A stretch of 64,000 nt of DNA from SCN-70-22 sp046327755 (GCA_046327755.1 JAXLXW010000008.1:1-64000); one strand, 5' to 3'. Shown: positions 26,189-35,413, counted from the first letter of the stretch. Numbers and translations are program-made. The notes: generated by a model not told the origin, from the sequence alone.

Positions 26189-26464
26189 ATGCCGCGCCAG
26201 CCCGAGACTCAACACATCTCGGCCAGTGAGTTCAAGGCGACCTGCCTCGAACTGATGGACGAGGTTGCGCGCACCGGCGTGGAACTCATCGTGACCAAGC
26301 ACGGCCGACCCGTTGTGCGGCTTTCTGCCGTTGATGACGCGAGTGACTCGCCGTGGGGATTCCTGGCGGGATCGGTGGTGCATCACGGCGACATCGTGTC
26401 GGCGGATGATGCGTCATGGGTCACATCGCCGACCGAACCGCTCGCGCGGCTTCGCAAGCGATAG
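26189..26464 (+). CDS. Phd/YefM-type antitoxin
   Basis: 91 residues. The Phd/YefM fold appears as ISASEFKATCLELMDEVART followed by VELIVTKHGRPVVRLSAVD, the standard DNA-binding N-terminal domain. The C-terminal tail would neutralise a toxin. GGAG precedes the ATG at 26189. The toxin expected next is only a fragment (26592-26714), so this is an orphan antitoxin that may still repress its promoter. Confidence 0.88.
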   Translation: MPRQPETQHISASEFKATCLELMDEVARTGVELIVTKHGRPVVRLSAVDDASDSPWGFLAGSVVHHGDIVSADDASWVTSPTEPLARLRKR

Positions 26465-26591
26465 CGTGAAGAACGTCAGCCGTTCTCGACGCCCGTCCAC
26501 AGCGGCGAAGCAGCGTCAGCGCGCCGGCGTGCGCGAACCCAGCTCCGAGTATTCCGGCCGTCCCTCGGCGTGGCGCGCCGTCTCCTCGCCC

Positions 26592-26714
26592 GATCGTGAC
26601 TCGCCACTCCTGCTGGACACGCACGTGTGGCTGTGGACGCTGAACGGAACTCCGGGATCGCTGGATGCAGCCGCGCGCACGCCCGGCATTCCAGTGTGCG
26701 ACGCGCGCGGGTGA
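26592..26714 (+). pseudogene. Truncated PIN-domain (VapC-type) toxin remnant
   Basis: The frame reads DRDSPLLLDTHVWLWTLNGT, the first strand and catalytic Asp region of a PIN-domain toxin, then ends at a stop after about 40 residues. The three further acidic residues of the active site are missing. It is 127 bases after the antitoxin, where the toxin should start. Decayed by deletion or frameshift; no further PIN sequence is seen before the next gene. Confidence 0.65.
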
Positions 26715-26857
26715 CGAGACGGCGGCGTGCCGCGCGGAAGGTGCTGACGCGATCGCCATGATGTCGATGGGCGGAGGAGCCGCAGAGTGAAGCCATTCGA
26801 CGCGGCAACCGAAACTCTGGGAGATCAGAGCTGTTCGCCCAGGTTCCGGAGCACACC

Positions 26858-27631
26858 ATGCACACGACCCGCTTCCTCGCGCTCTTCCTCGTCGCCACTC
26901 CTCTCGCCGCGCAGAGCCACGGCTCCACCAGCGCCGCGTCTCCCGCAAAGCACGCCGTGCATTGGACCTATTCCGGCCACGAAGGTCCATCGGAGTGGGC
27001 CAAGCTCGATCCCGCGTGGGGCGTCTGCACCAGCGGGCATGAGCAGTCACCAATCGATCTCGGCGGCGCCGTGCGCTCCCATAGCGCCCGCATCGACGAG
27101 CACTTCACCCCCTCGTCGTTCGTCCTGTTCCACAACGGGCACACCGTGCAGGCCGCGCTCGAGCGGCCGAGCACCCTCGCCACCGAGGGGAGCGAGTTCG
27201 ACGCCGTGCAGTTCCACTTCCATCACCCGAGCGAGCACACCGTGCAGGGGAAGGCGTATCCGGGCGAGTTGCACCTGGTGCACCGCAGCGCGAAGGGTGA
27301 ACTGGCCGTGCTCGGGATCTTCCTCGACGTCGGCCCCACCGACGACCCGGGCTTCGAGCGCCTGGTCGCGCGCCTCCCGCACGCCGCCGGTGACAGCGTG
27401 AAGTTCAGCGAGCCTGTCGACCTGGCGTCGCTGCTGCAGGATCACTCAGGGGAGGCCGAGGCGATCTACACGTATCATGGCTCGCTCACGACGCCGCCGT
27501 GCTCGGAGGGGGTGAAGTGGACGGTGCGGAGTCGGCCGGTGCGTGTGTCCAAGCGGCAAATGCAGGAGCTGGTGAAGGTGCTGGGGGACAATGCGCGGCC
27601 GGTGCAGGCGGTGGGGGAGAGGCACGAGTAG
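26858..27631 (+). CDS. Alpha-class carbonic anhydrase (periplasmic)
   Basis: 257 residues: signal peptide MHTTRFLALFLVATPLAAQ, then the alpha-CA domain. Landmarks: CTSGHEQSPIDLGGA, zinc ligands in FHFHHPSEH and in GELHLVHRS, and GSLTTPPCSEGVKW near the C-terminus with the substrate-site Thr. Interconverts CO2 and bicarbonate in the periplasm. A Cys pair (CTSG and PPCSEG) suits the disulfide of bacterial alpha-CAs. Active-site residues look complete. Confidence 0.95.
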   Translation: MHTTRFLALFLVATPLAAQSHGSTSAASPAKHAVHWTYSGHEGPSEWAKLDPAWGVCTSGHEQSPIDLGGAVRSHSARIDEHFTPSSFVLFHNGHTVQAALERPSTLATEGSEFDAVQFHFHHPSEHTVQGKAYPGELHLVHRSAKGELAVLGIFLDVGPTDDPGFERLVARLPHAAGDSVKFSEPVDLASLLQDHSGEAEAIYTYHGSLTTPPCSEGVKWTVRSRPVRVSKRQMQELVKVLGDNARPVQAVGERHE

Positions 27632-27759
27632 GGCGCTTCGGCGAAGGCAGCGCACTGAGAGGCGTACCTTCGCCCCCCTGAAGCCCCGGGGGGGAGAGTC
27701 TGCAGCCCCTCCCCCCCGGTCCCTCGGCCTCGCGTCCCGCTACCTGGCGATCCAACGCA

Positions 27760-28461
27760 CTACGCCGCCTTCCCCACCTCCTCCGACTCCACCGTAACCA
27801 TCGGCGTCTCAGGCACCGCCGCCCCACCTCCCCACCCCAATCGCTTCGCCTGCTCCCACGCCTTCCGCAGCGCCGGATCCTTCCGGACCTGCTTGCGCAT
27901 CAGCGCGTTGGTGAACCGGAGCAGCTCACTCGCGTTGCGCCCCTCCGCCTGCCCCTGCGCCGCGGCATGCGACCGGTTGAGGTAGTCCTGTGCCCGCGCG
28001 TCGATTGCGGTCTTGAGCGCGGCGGTCACCCGCGGCAACTCGCCTAACAGCTCCTTCGGCAGCCCGGCGGCGATCAGCTGCGCCTCGTACGGCTTGGCCA
28101 GCGTGTGGATGGCGTTGGCCGCCGCGATGAGCCCCTCGTGGTCACGCTGGCGCGGGAGGGCGAGCGCAATCTCGATGGGCTGTCCCTCCACCTGCGCCCC
28201 CCGCGCCACCTTGCGCACGAGGCGCGACAGCGGGTGCAACAGGTCGTCCCGTAGCTCCTGCGCCAGTGCGTTGATGCTGACGGTGGCTGAGCGGGCCTGC
28301 CGCTCGAGCCGCTCCTGGCGCTCCCCCTCCGCGGTGGCGCGCGCGATCACCACCTCCAACTCGGCGAAGACACCGCTCAACTTGGGATCCTCGGCCATGG
28401 GCTTGAGGAAGTCGCGCACGCGGCGGAGCACCTGCAGGCGGTTCTTGTCGACGGCTCTCAT
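27760..28461 (-). CDS. Helical cytoplasmic protein of unknown function
   Basis: 233 residues from MRAVDKNRLQVLRRVRDFLK, with GGAGGA eight bases before the ATG at 28459-28461. Almost entirely helical and charged (IARATAEGERQERLERQARS), no signal peptide or TM. It may bind other helices or nucleic acid. The frame continues upstream into the 42-bp repeat array, but the strong ribosome-binding site argues for this start. No family recognised. Confidence 0.75.
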   Translation of the reverse strand: MRAVDKNRLQVLRRVRDFLKPMAEDPKLSGVFAELEVVIARATAEGERQERLERQARSATVSINALAQELRDDLLHPLSRLVRKVARGAQVEGQPIEIALALPRQRDHEGLIAAANAIHTLAKPYEAQLIAAGLPKELLGELPRVTAALKTAIDARAQDYLNRSHAAAQGQAEGRNASELLRFTNALMRKQVRKDPALRKAWEQAKRLGWGGGAAVPETPMVTVESEEVGKAA

Positions 28462-28536
28462 ACGTCTATCCTCCATGAAGATGTTGGACGCAGGGTGATG
28501 ACGTCGCCGGTGCTGCGTCCCCCACCGGCGACAGGT

Positions 28537-29250
28537 CTCGCACATCGCGCTGCTGGTCTCGCACGTCGTGCTGCTGGTCGTGCACACCACGCGGTTGGTA
28601 GCACACATGGCGCTTGTGATTCCGCGCACGCCGCTGTTTGTTCGTCGCGCAGCGCGCGCGGTGTTGCACATTCGGCGGACGATTCAATTCACACGGCGTA
28701 CGATCCTGCACATGCCGCGGACGGTGCTGCTCACTCGACGTTCCGTGCCGCACGGTGCACGAACGATTCGCCGCACTCGCTGCTCGGAGGCGCACACGCC
28801 GCGGCGCATACATCACAACCGACGCTGAACGCCGCACACGCTGCGCATTATCCTCCGCACTCGTCGGACGAAGCCGCACGGCTCGCGGCGACTTCACCGC
28901 ACTCGATGCGTCGAGCGGCACACCGCGCGGACGATTCCCCTCACGCGACGCGCGGAGCCCCACACTCCGCGGCGCGTCTCACACAGCGAGCGTTCAGTGT
29001 TGCACACTCGACGGCGACTTCATCACGGTCGACGCACGGAGCCGCGCACTCCGCGGCTGATGCATCTCAACCGACTCGCGGTCCTGCTCACTCGACGGAC
29101 GCTTCGCCGCACACCGCGCGCGATGCCGCACACCCTGCGGCGCATTCACCTCAACCCACGCGCGGCCCGACGCACTCGGCGGCTGCTCTGACTCATTCGA
29201 CGCGCGGAGCGACACGGCCCGCGGACGATTCGCCGCACTCGACGCACGGA
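28537..29250. repeat. Degenerate 42-bp tandem array (17 units, each two 21-bp halves)
   Basis: Seventeen consecutive 42-bp units without an indel. Read in the plus frame starting at 28495, each unit gives 14 residues of the pattern xAHSADDSPHSTRG, with a 7-residue half-period. On the DNA level the half-unit resembles CCGCACTCGACGCRCGGAGC plus one base. Units differ by many substitutions but keep exact spacing. The plus frame is open for 292 codons (28495-29373); several other frames on both strands are also partly open, so coding is uncertain. 21 and 42 bp equal two and four DNA helical turns. Confidence 0.8.
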
Positions 29251-29377
29251 GCCACGCTGCTCGCGTCGACTCTCACGCTGCTCGCGTTCGAATCTGCGAC
29301 GCCTGCGCATTCGCCCCCTTCACCCGCTCCCTATCGCCCCGCATCGGCGGATCACGCGCCCCTATCTCTGTAGGGTC

Positions 29378-29535
29378 CTTCGGACAGCCCCGAGTCAAGC
29401 ATTTTCTTTTCGCATCGCTTCACGACGCGCGCGTCGCCAGCCGCCGAGGTCTGGCGCGCTCCCCCGTTGCACGCGCACCATCGGACGTCGCGCCCTCTCT
29501 ATTTCAAGGGCGCTCCGGACAGCCCGGAGTCAAGC
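29378..29535. repeat. Pair of about 23-bp direct repeats upstream of the BMP gene
   Basis: CTTCGGACAGCCCCGAGTCA (then AGC, to 29400) and CTCCGGACAGCCCGGAGTCA (then AGC, to 29535) are near-identical direct repeats 135 bases apart; the second copy holds the dyad CTCCGG/CCGGAG. The stretch 29251-29640 otherwise shows only a C-rich leader before the BMP start codon. Confidence 0.65.
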
Positions 29536-29640
29536 GTGGGATTTCGCCCCGAGTAGCCGGCGGATCGCCGCCGGCTGCCGTCTGTGCTGCTCTCGCCCCC
29601 TTCCCCCCCACCCTCCCCCCCGACGACCTTTCCCGCCCTC

Positions 29641-30678
29641 ATGCGCAAGCTCGCCTACGTCCTCGGCACCCTCCTCGTCGTCCACATCGCCCTCCTCTTC
29701 GTCCGCCCCTCGGGCGCCGAGGAGCGCCCCACGGGCGAAGGGCTCGACGTGGGGATCGTCTTCGACCTCGGCGGGCGCGGCGACAAGTCGTTCAACGACG
29801 GCGCCTACCTCGGCGCCGAACGAGCGCTGAAGACGCTCGGGGCGCGGGTTCGCTTCATTGAACCTGGCGAGGGGTCGGACCGCGAAGCGGGGCTCCGGTT
29901 GCTCGCCGCCGAGGGGATGGACCTGGTGATCGGCGTCGGCTTCATCTTCTCCGACGACCTCACGCAGCTGGCCAAGGAATACCCGAAGACGAACTTTGCC
30001 GGGGTCGACTACGCCGTCGCGATCGACCCGTCAGGAAAGGTCGTGCAGCCGCCGGCGAATCTCGCGGCGCTCAAGTTTCGCGAGGAGGAAGGGTCGTTCC
30101 TGGTGGGGGCGCTGGCGGCGCTGGCCGGCGGCTCGAAGAAGGTCGGCTTCGTGGGGGGGATGGACTTCCCGCTCATCCACAAGTTCGAGATGGGGTACAA
30201 GGCCGGGGTGAAGGCGGTCTGCCCCGACTGCGAAGTCATCGCCCAGTATGCGGGCGTCACCCCCGAAGCGTTCCGCAACCCGAGCCGCGGGCAGGAGCTG
30301 GCGCTCTCGCAGATCCAGTCCGGCGTCAACGTGATCTTCCATGCCTCGGGCTCCACGGGGCTCGGCGTCTTTGAAGCCGTGCGGCGGCGCGGAAAGCTGG
30401 CGATCGGCGTCGATGCCGATCAGTACAGCGAGGCGCCGGGCTTCATCCTCACCTCGATGGTGAAGGGAGTCGACGAGGCGGTCTTCGACACCATCAAGCG
30501 GGTGAAGGACGGGACCTTCAAGGGGGGCATCTACCAGCTCGGCCTCAAGGAGAAGGGGGTCGACTACATCTACGATGCCAACAACAAGGGGCTGATCCCG
30601 GACTCGGTGCACGCGCGCGTGGAGGCGCTGCGGCAGGAGATCATGGCGGGGCGGATCTCGGTGCCGTCCACCAAGTAG
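29641..30678 (+). CDS. BMP-family substrate-binding protein (nucleoside/purine ABC transporter)
   Basis: 345 residues. The N-terminal hydrophobic anchor LAYVLGTLLVVHIALLFV lacks a lipobox Cys, so it is probably membrane-tethered or signal-cleaved. The BMP/PnrA fold shows VGIVFDLGGRGDKSFNDGAY, FAGVDYAV, VGFVGGMDFPLIHKFEMGYK and DADQYSEAPGFILTSMVKG. Family members bind purine nucleosides or related compounds for BmpABC/NupABC-type importers. The cognate ATPase and permeases are at 35414-39134, separated by an opposite-strand sensor pair. Start ATG 29641 chosen at the leader TTTCCCGCCCTC. Confidence 0.9.
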   Translation: MRKLAYVLGTLLVVHIALLFVRPSGAEERPTGEGLDVGIVFDLGGRGDKSFNDGAYLGAERALKTLGARVRFIEPGEGSDREAGLRLLAAEGMDLVIGVGFIFSDDLTQLAKEYPKTNFAGVDYAVAIDPSGKVVQPPANLAALKFREEEGSFLVGALAALAGGSKKVGFVGGMDFPLIHKFEMGYKAGVKAVCPDCEVIAQYAGVTPEAFRNPSRGQELALSQIQSGVNVIFHASGSTGLGVFEAVRRRGKLAIGVDADQYSEAPGFILTSMVKGVDEAVFDTIKRVKDGTFKGGIYQLGLKEKGVDYIYDANNKGLIPDSVHARVEALRQEIMAGRISVPSTK

Positions 30679-30723
30679 GACGGGAGACGGGAGACGCGGG
30701 ACGGGAGTGGCGACTTCGTCGCC
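30679..30723 (+). repeat. (GGGAGAC)n repeat with TTCG-loop hairpin
   Basis: Directly after the BMP stop codon: three diverged GGGAGAC heptamers, then GGCGACTTCGTCGCC, a perfect 6-bp stem with a C-TTC-G centre. Other members: 37048-37095, 37174-37206, 38613-38660, 49119-49150, 50744-50789, 50861-50895, 51441-51486. Confidence 0.75.
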
Positions 30724-30761
30724 GGTAGTGACAGCGTCGACCCTTCTCTCTGGCGTCGCTG

Positions 30762-33700
30762 CTAGCGCGTCGCCACCGGTTCGTCGAGCACCGCGCGCAC
30801 GCGCGACGCCAGTGCGCTGGGGGTGTACGGCTTGGCCAGGAAGGGGACGCCCTCGGCGAGCCGGCGCCGGAGCGCGTCGTCCGAGGTGTAGCCGCTCATG
30901 AAGAGCACGCGCAGCCCCGGTCGCGCGAGGCGCAGCTCATCGGCCAGCGAGGCCCCCGACCGTCCGGGGAGGACAACGTCCGTGACCAGGATGTCGAGGT
31001 GCGGATGACCTTCCGCCAGTTGCAACGCGCTGGCAGCGTCGGGGGCCTCCAGGACCACGTAGCCCAGCGTCGCCAGCATGCGATGCGCCAGCCGCCGGAC
31101 TGAGGCGTCATCCTCGACGAGGAGGATGGTCTCGCTCCCCCGGGCAGAGACGTCCGAGGACGCACCGGTCTCGGTCGCGCGCACGCCTGGCCCGGCAATC
31201 GGGAGGTAGATGAGGAAAGTGGTCCCCGCCCCCATCATGCTCTGCACCTCGATCCATCCGTCCATCTGTGCAATGAGCCCGTACACCATGGACAGGCCGA
31301 GTCCGGTCCCCCTCCCCACTTCCTTCGTCGTGAAGAAGGGATCGAAGATCCGGCTGCGGATCTCGGGCGAGATCCCCGTTCCGGTGTCGGTGACCTCCAT
31401 GCAGACGAAGCCCCGCCCCACGCGCAGCCGCGGCTCGACGGCACCCGGATCGGCATGACAGGCGGAGACGCGGAGGTGCAGCTCACCGCCATCGGGCATC
31501 GCGTCTCGCGCGTTGACCACCAGGTTCATCAGCACCTGCTCGAGCGCCCCCGGGTCTGCGAGCACGGGCGGCAGCTGCGCCGCGCCATCGACGGACACCG
31601 TGATGTGCTCGCCGATCACGCGCCGGATGAACTTCTGCGATTGCTCGACGATGTGGGCGACGTCGACCCTACCGATGGACAGCGACTGCTGCCGGCTGAA
31701 GGCGAGGAGCTGCCGCGTGAGTTCCGCCGCCCGCTTGGCCGACTCCCGGACCTGCTGCACGTCGGCGCGGTCCGACGCGGAAAGCGTCCCGTTGCGCAAC
31801 AGGAGGTCGGCGACACCTCCAATCACCGTGAGCAGGTTGTTGAAGTCGTGCGCGATGCCGCCGGCCAGCCGTCCCACGGCCTCCATCTTCTGCGCTTGCC
31901 GCAGCTGGGCCTCCAGCGACTCGCGCTCGGTGACATCCTGCGCGACACCTAGCGCCCCCATCGCCGCGCCGTTCTCGTCGCGCAGGTACACGGTGTCCAG
32001 CACCACGTGCCGAACCTGCTGATCGGTGGCGCGGAGCACCCGGAACTGGTAGCGCGCGCGCGCCACGCCGCTCGCGCGCGCCGCGGCGGTCTCCGCCACC
32101 AGGCGGTCGCGATCGTCCGGATGCACGACGCGCAGCCACGTCTGCGCATCCAGCGGCTCGTTGGACCCATAGAGCTCGGCGATGCGCGGATTGATGTACT
32201 CCGAGCGCCCGTCCGCCCCCTGGCGGTAGATGCCGACCGGCAGCTGCTCCGCCATCATGCGGAAGTTGGCCTCGCTCTCCGCGAGGGCGACCTGCGCACG
32301 GTGCAGATCGCTGACGTCCTCGACCGTCGCCACCACCGCGCGACGTTGTCCTCCGTCGAGGTGTACCGGCACGATGCTGAAACGCAGGATGACGATCGTG
32401 CCATCGGGGCGAAGCGACTGCGACAGCTCCTGCTCGATCGTCACCGCGTCGCGCAACGCGCGCGCGAGCGGGTGATCGCCGTCGGCGTATGGCGTCCCAT
32501 CCAAGCGCTGCGCGTTGGACCAGACGTTCGCGCCGTCGGTGACGTCATGCCCGAGGTGGCGGGCGACGGCGGCGTTCTGGTGCACCACCGCATGCTCTTC
32601 GTCCATCACGATCACGCCGACGGGGAGTCGGTCGAGAATGGCCTCGAGGCGCTCGCGTTCGCCCAGGGCCTGTGCGCGCGCCGACTCCACGTCCTGCGCC
32701 GCAAGGGCGCGCGCCATAGCCTGCGCCGCCACGCTGGCAACGGCATCGAGGAACTGTCGATCGCCCTCGTCGAATTCGCGGGGCTCCTCGAAGTCGAAGG
32801 TGATGGCCCCCATCGCTTCCCGCTCACTCTCCCCGGCGGCGACGAGGGGGAGCACGGCAATGGCACGAATGGCGAGCGCCTCGGCCTCCGCGGCCTGGAG
32901 CGGCGCTCGCCGCCGGTAGTCACCCATCGATCCCAGGCAAAGCACCTGCTGCGACGCCAGCGCTTCGGTCACCGGGCGTTGCGGTTCGTTCGGGAAACGC
33001 ATTCCCGTCGACAGTCCGCCGGGGCGGTACCCGAACGTCTCGATGAGCTCGAAGGTCGTTCCCTGTTCGATGAGCAGCCCAGTCGCGCCGTGCTGCGAGC
33101 CAAGCACCTCGCCCACGACGCGATGCGTCGCCCGGGCCACGTCTCGCGGCGTACGTGCCGCGGCGAGCGCCTCGGCCAGTGTACGCAGCGCGGCGTTGCG
33201 GGCAGACGCCGTGTCGGCCCGGGCGAGCACGAGGGCGAGGACGCCGGTGAACAGCAGGATCGTGAAGACGACCACTGCCAGCGTCACGACATGCACCTGG
33301 TCGTCGCGATGGCGGCGTTGCAGCTGTGACAGGTTGGCGAGAAAGAAGATCGAGTCCGCACGGGCCGCGACCGCGCCGTACGCAACTCGCTCCGCCACCT
33401 CGTCGGGCATCGAGTCGGTGTCGAGGAGGGTGCGGTAGCGCAGGACGTCGCTCGCGAGGCGGTCCACGAGGGGACGGAGCGTCGTGTCCTGCAGCTGGGG
33501 GATCGCCCGCACCCCGGCCGACCCCGGACGGCCGACCTGCAAGTCCCTGAGGGCGAGTTGCGCGCGAGCCAGCTGTTCGAGCGCGTCGCCTTGACCGGCG
33601 GTTGGATCGCCGACCTCCTGGCGCGCGCGGGCGAGCGCCGCGCGCGCCAGGGACATCCGGATCAGCGTCGCCTGCTCGAGTGAGACCTCGGCCCGATCCA

Positions 33701-33800
33701 CCTCACGTCGCCGCACGACATGGCTCCACTGGAGCACGATCGCCACCAGCAGGGCAGCGGCAATCGGGACGAGCAAGCCGAATCGGCGGCGGTTCCTCAC
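30762..33800 (-). CDS. Hybrid sensor histidine kinase (GAF-PAS-PAS-HK-REC)
   Basis: 1012 residues, GTG start at 33798-33800. TM1 at about residues 8-24 and TM2 at about 172-192 enclose a helical extracytoplasmic segment. Next come a GAF domain (about 205-370), two PAS domains (about 390-500 and 505-630), the HisKA box GRLAGGIAHDFNNLLTVIGG, an ATPase domain with DTGTGISPEIRSRIFDPFFT and GRGTGLGLSMV, and a C-terminal receiver with VTDVVLPGRSG (phospho-Asp). The start overlaps the stop of the solute-binding gene (TAGTG), so the two are translationally coupled and probably sense together. Confidence 0.92.
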   Translation of the reverse strand: MRNRRRFGLLVPIAAALLVAIVLQWSHVVRRREVDRAEVSLEQATLIRMSLARAALARARQEVGDPTAGQGDALEQLARAQLALRDLQVGRPGSAGVRAIPQLQDTTLRPLVDRLASDVLRYRTLLDTDSMPDEVAERVAYGAVAARADSIFFLANLSQLQRRHRDDQVHVVTLAVVVFTILLFTGVLALVLARADTASARNAALRTLAEALAAARTPRDVARATHRVVGEVLGSQHGATGLLIEQGTTFELIETFGYRPGGLSTGMRFPNEPQRPVTEALASQQVLCLGSMGDYRRRAPLQAAEAEALAIRAIAVLPLVAAGESEREAMGAITFDFEEPREFDEGDRQFLDAVASVAAQAMARALAAQDVESARAQALGERERLEAILDRLPVGVIVMDEEHAVVHQNAAVARHLGHDVTDGANVWSNAQRLDGTPYADGDHPLARALRDAVTIEQELSQSLRPDGTIVILRFSIVPVHLDGGQRRAVVATVEDVSDLHRAQVALAESEANFRMMAEQLPVGIYRQGADGRSEYINPRIAELYGSNEPLDAQTWLRVVHPDDRDRLVAETAAARASGVARARYQFRVLRATDQQVRHVVLDTVYLRDENGAAMGALGVAQDVTERESLEAQLRQAQKMEAVGRLAGGIAHDFNNLLTVIGGVADLLLRNGTLSASDRADVQQVRESAKRAAELTRQLLAFSRQQSLSIGRVDVAHIVEQSQKFIRRVIGEHITVSVDGAAQLPPVLADPGALEQVLMNLVVNARDAMPDGGELHLRVSACHADPGAVEPRLRVGRGFVCMEVTDTGTGISPEIRSRIFDPFFTTKEVGRGTGLGLSMVYGLIAQMDGWIEVQSMMGAGTTFLIYLPIAGPGVRATETGASSDVSARGSETILLVEDDASVRRLAHRMLATLGYVVLEAPDAASALQLAEGHPHLDILVTDVVLPGRSGASLADELRLARPGLRVLFMSGYTSDDALRRRLAEGVPFLAKPYTPSALASRVRAVLDEPVATR

Positions 33801-34642
33801 TACGGACTCTTCACGGGCGCCAGGTCCTGGCTGATGCCAAGTCGGGCCAGGAGCGCGCGATGATCGGGCGACCCCAGGTAGCTGGCGAGGTGCTGGTCGA
33901 GCATGCGCGCGAACTCGTCGTCATCGAGACGCACGACCAGCGCCGACCGCCCGACGCCGAGCGCTTCGAAGGGTGATCCCGGCGGGACGGCGCGCATCAC
34001 CGCCAGGCGCAACGAATCCCCGTCGTGCGCGCGCAGCATGCGCGCCGAGACGAGGGAGGCCGTGAAGGCGTGAGCGCGCCCCGAGAGCACCGCCGCGTGC
34101 CCGGCCTCCATGTCGGGGACGATGACGAGGCGCCGCTCGTCGATCTTCAGCTGTCGCGCGAGTTCGCGCTCGGCCGACCCAGCCAGGATGGCGAGTACCG
34201 CGTCGTCGCGCGCGGCCAGCTCCTCGATGGAATGGAGCCAGCTGGTGTCGGCCGCGCGCACCAGCAGCGTGGTTGGCAGCTCGATGGTGGGGCGTGTGAA
34301 GCGGACGTCGCGCGCACGCTCGGGGGTGATGTACGCGCCGGCGGCGACGAGGTCCACGCGCCCGCTCCGCAACTCGAGGAAGATCGAGCGGAAGGGGCTC
34401 CACACCCATTCGATGCTATCGACCCCCATGTCGTGCAGGACGCGTCGCGCGACCTCGGGGCTCTCGCCGGTGATGCGTCCCTCGCGCGTGCGCCACGAGT
34501 GCGGCGGTTCGTTGGTGTAGGCAATGCGCACGATGCCGGTCGCTCGAATGCGCTCGAGCGTGGTGGGCTCGTGCGTCGAGGCGACGACCCCGCCGCCGAC
34601 CAGGAGCGCCGCGATGGAGGAGACCCCGAGGAGGATGCGCAT
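33800..34642 (-). CDS. Periplasmic solute-binding protein (SBP_bac_3 type), likely sensor partner of the kinase
   Basis: 280 residues from MRILLGVSSIAALLVGGGVV, a signal peptide. The amino-acid-binding-protein fold shows LERIRATGIVRIAYTNEPPH, ITGESPEVARRVLHDMGV and LRSGRVDLVAAGAYITPER. No transporter genes of this class are nearby, and the gene overlaps the kinase by one base, so its ligand probably signals to the kinase rather than feeding uptake (inference). It reads opposite to the flanking BMP transporter genes. Confidence 0.85.
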   Translation of the reverse strand: MRILLGVSSIAALLVGGGVVASTHEPTTLERIRATGIVRIAYTNEPPHSWRTREGRITGESPEVARRVLHDMGVDSIEWVWSPFRSIFLELRSGRVDLVAAGAYITPERARDVRFTRPTIELPTTLLVRAADTSWLHSIEELAARDDAVLAILAGSAERELARQLKIDERRLVIVPDMEAGHAAVLSGRAHAFTASLVSARMLRAHDGDSLRLAVMRAVPPGSPFEALGVGRSALVVRLDDDEFARMLDQHLASYLGSPDHRALLARLGISQDLAPVKSP

Positions 34643-35413
34643 GGAGAGAAGAAACCGAGGATCGTAGCGGACGCTGGTGGTCACGACCGCACAGTTGCGA
34701 CCGCTGCGACATCGCCGGATCGATGCCGACCTGCTGCGTCATGACATCGCGTCGAGGGTCGGCCCTAACGAGTCGATGATCCGTGATGGGCCAGCAGCGC
34801 CCACCGACCACACGCTCACGCCGCCTTGCGTCGGACGCAATAGGGAAACTGGAGGCCCCCGATCGCGGGGCGAGACGTCAAGCGGATTGCCTCCACGGAG
34901 AAAACGCGTCACACCGCCGTCCTGTCACAAGCGGACCGTGCGCCACCACGTATGGTTGCGACGTTGGAGCGCTCTCACGCGTTAGTTGCTGGATATCCAC
35001 GTACGCGAGCATGCCCGCCGGCGTCCCCCGCACCGTCACGCGGCGGGCGGTCCCTCGGCCGCGACACGCCGACGATTGCGTGGACTGCACCGTTCGGCTT
35101 CCCCTGCGCGCGTGGACGCGCTGGCGGGGGGTGACGAGCGCGGGGGGGGGCGAGCGGCGGGTGGGGTGACGGCGAGGGGGGCCGGGAGGCTCGCGCACCG
35201 GCCACCGCGGGGGGCGCTCCCCCATCACGGCGGCCGACGCGCCTCGCGCCCCCCCTTCCCCGCTCCCCTGCCCCCCACGAGCTTTCCCGCCCTCATGCCG
35301 AACCACGTTCCGCCCCACCCTGGCGCGCTCGCGAGCGCCGCCGCCCCCCCCTGACTTCGCGACTTCGCGCCTTCGCGTGAGACCGCCCTTGGCTCCCGCC
35401 TGACCGGTCGCCG
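34643..35413. other. 771-bp spacer without a convincing gene; C-rich leader before the ABC ATPase
   Basis: Reading frames here lack coding character. The end of the spacer holds a C-rich tract and TTTCCCGCCCTCATG (35283-35297), which resembles the leader of the BMP gene (29597-29643). The ATG there opens a 19-codon frame (MPNHVPPHPGALASAAAPP) ending at 35354. A single arm of a TTCGCG-type repeat (35358-35382) follows just before the ATPase start. Confidence 0.5.

Noticed and set aside
28537..29250. CRISPR array
   Set aside because: There are no constant repeats separated by unique spacers; every unit is diverged along its whole length, and no cas genes are near.
28495..29373. 292-codon plus-strand frame through the 42-bp array as a definite repeat-protein gene
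   Set aside because: The frame is open, but other frames on both strands are also open over long stretches of this stop-poor repeat, and no ribosome-binding sequence or signal peptide is visible. Reported as a repeat with uncertain coding.
34677..35413. Several open frames in the spacer before the ABC ATPase
   Set aside because: They are short, overlap each other on both strands and read as Arg/Pro/Gly-rich translations of GC-rich spacer; no motif or ribosome-binding sequence supports them.
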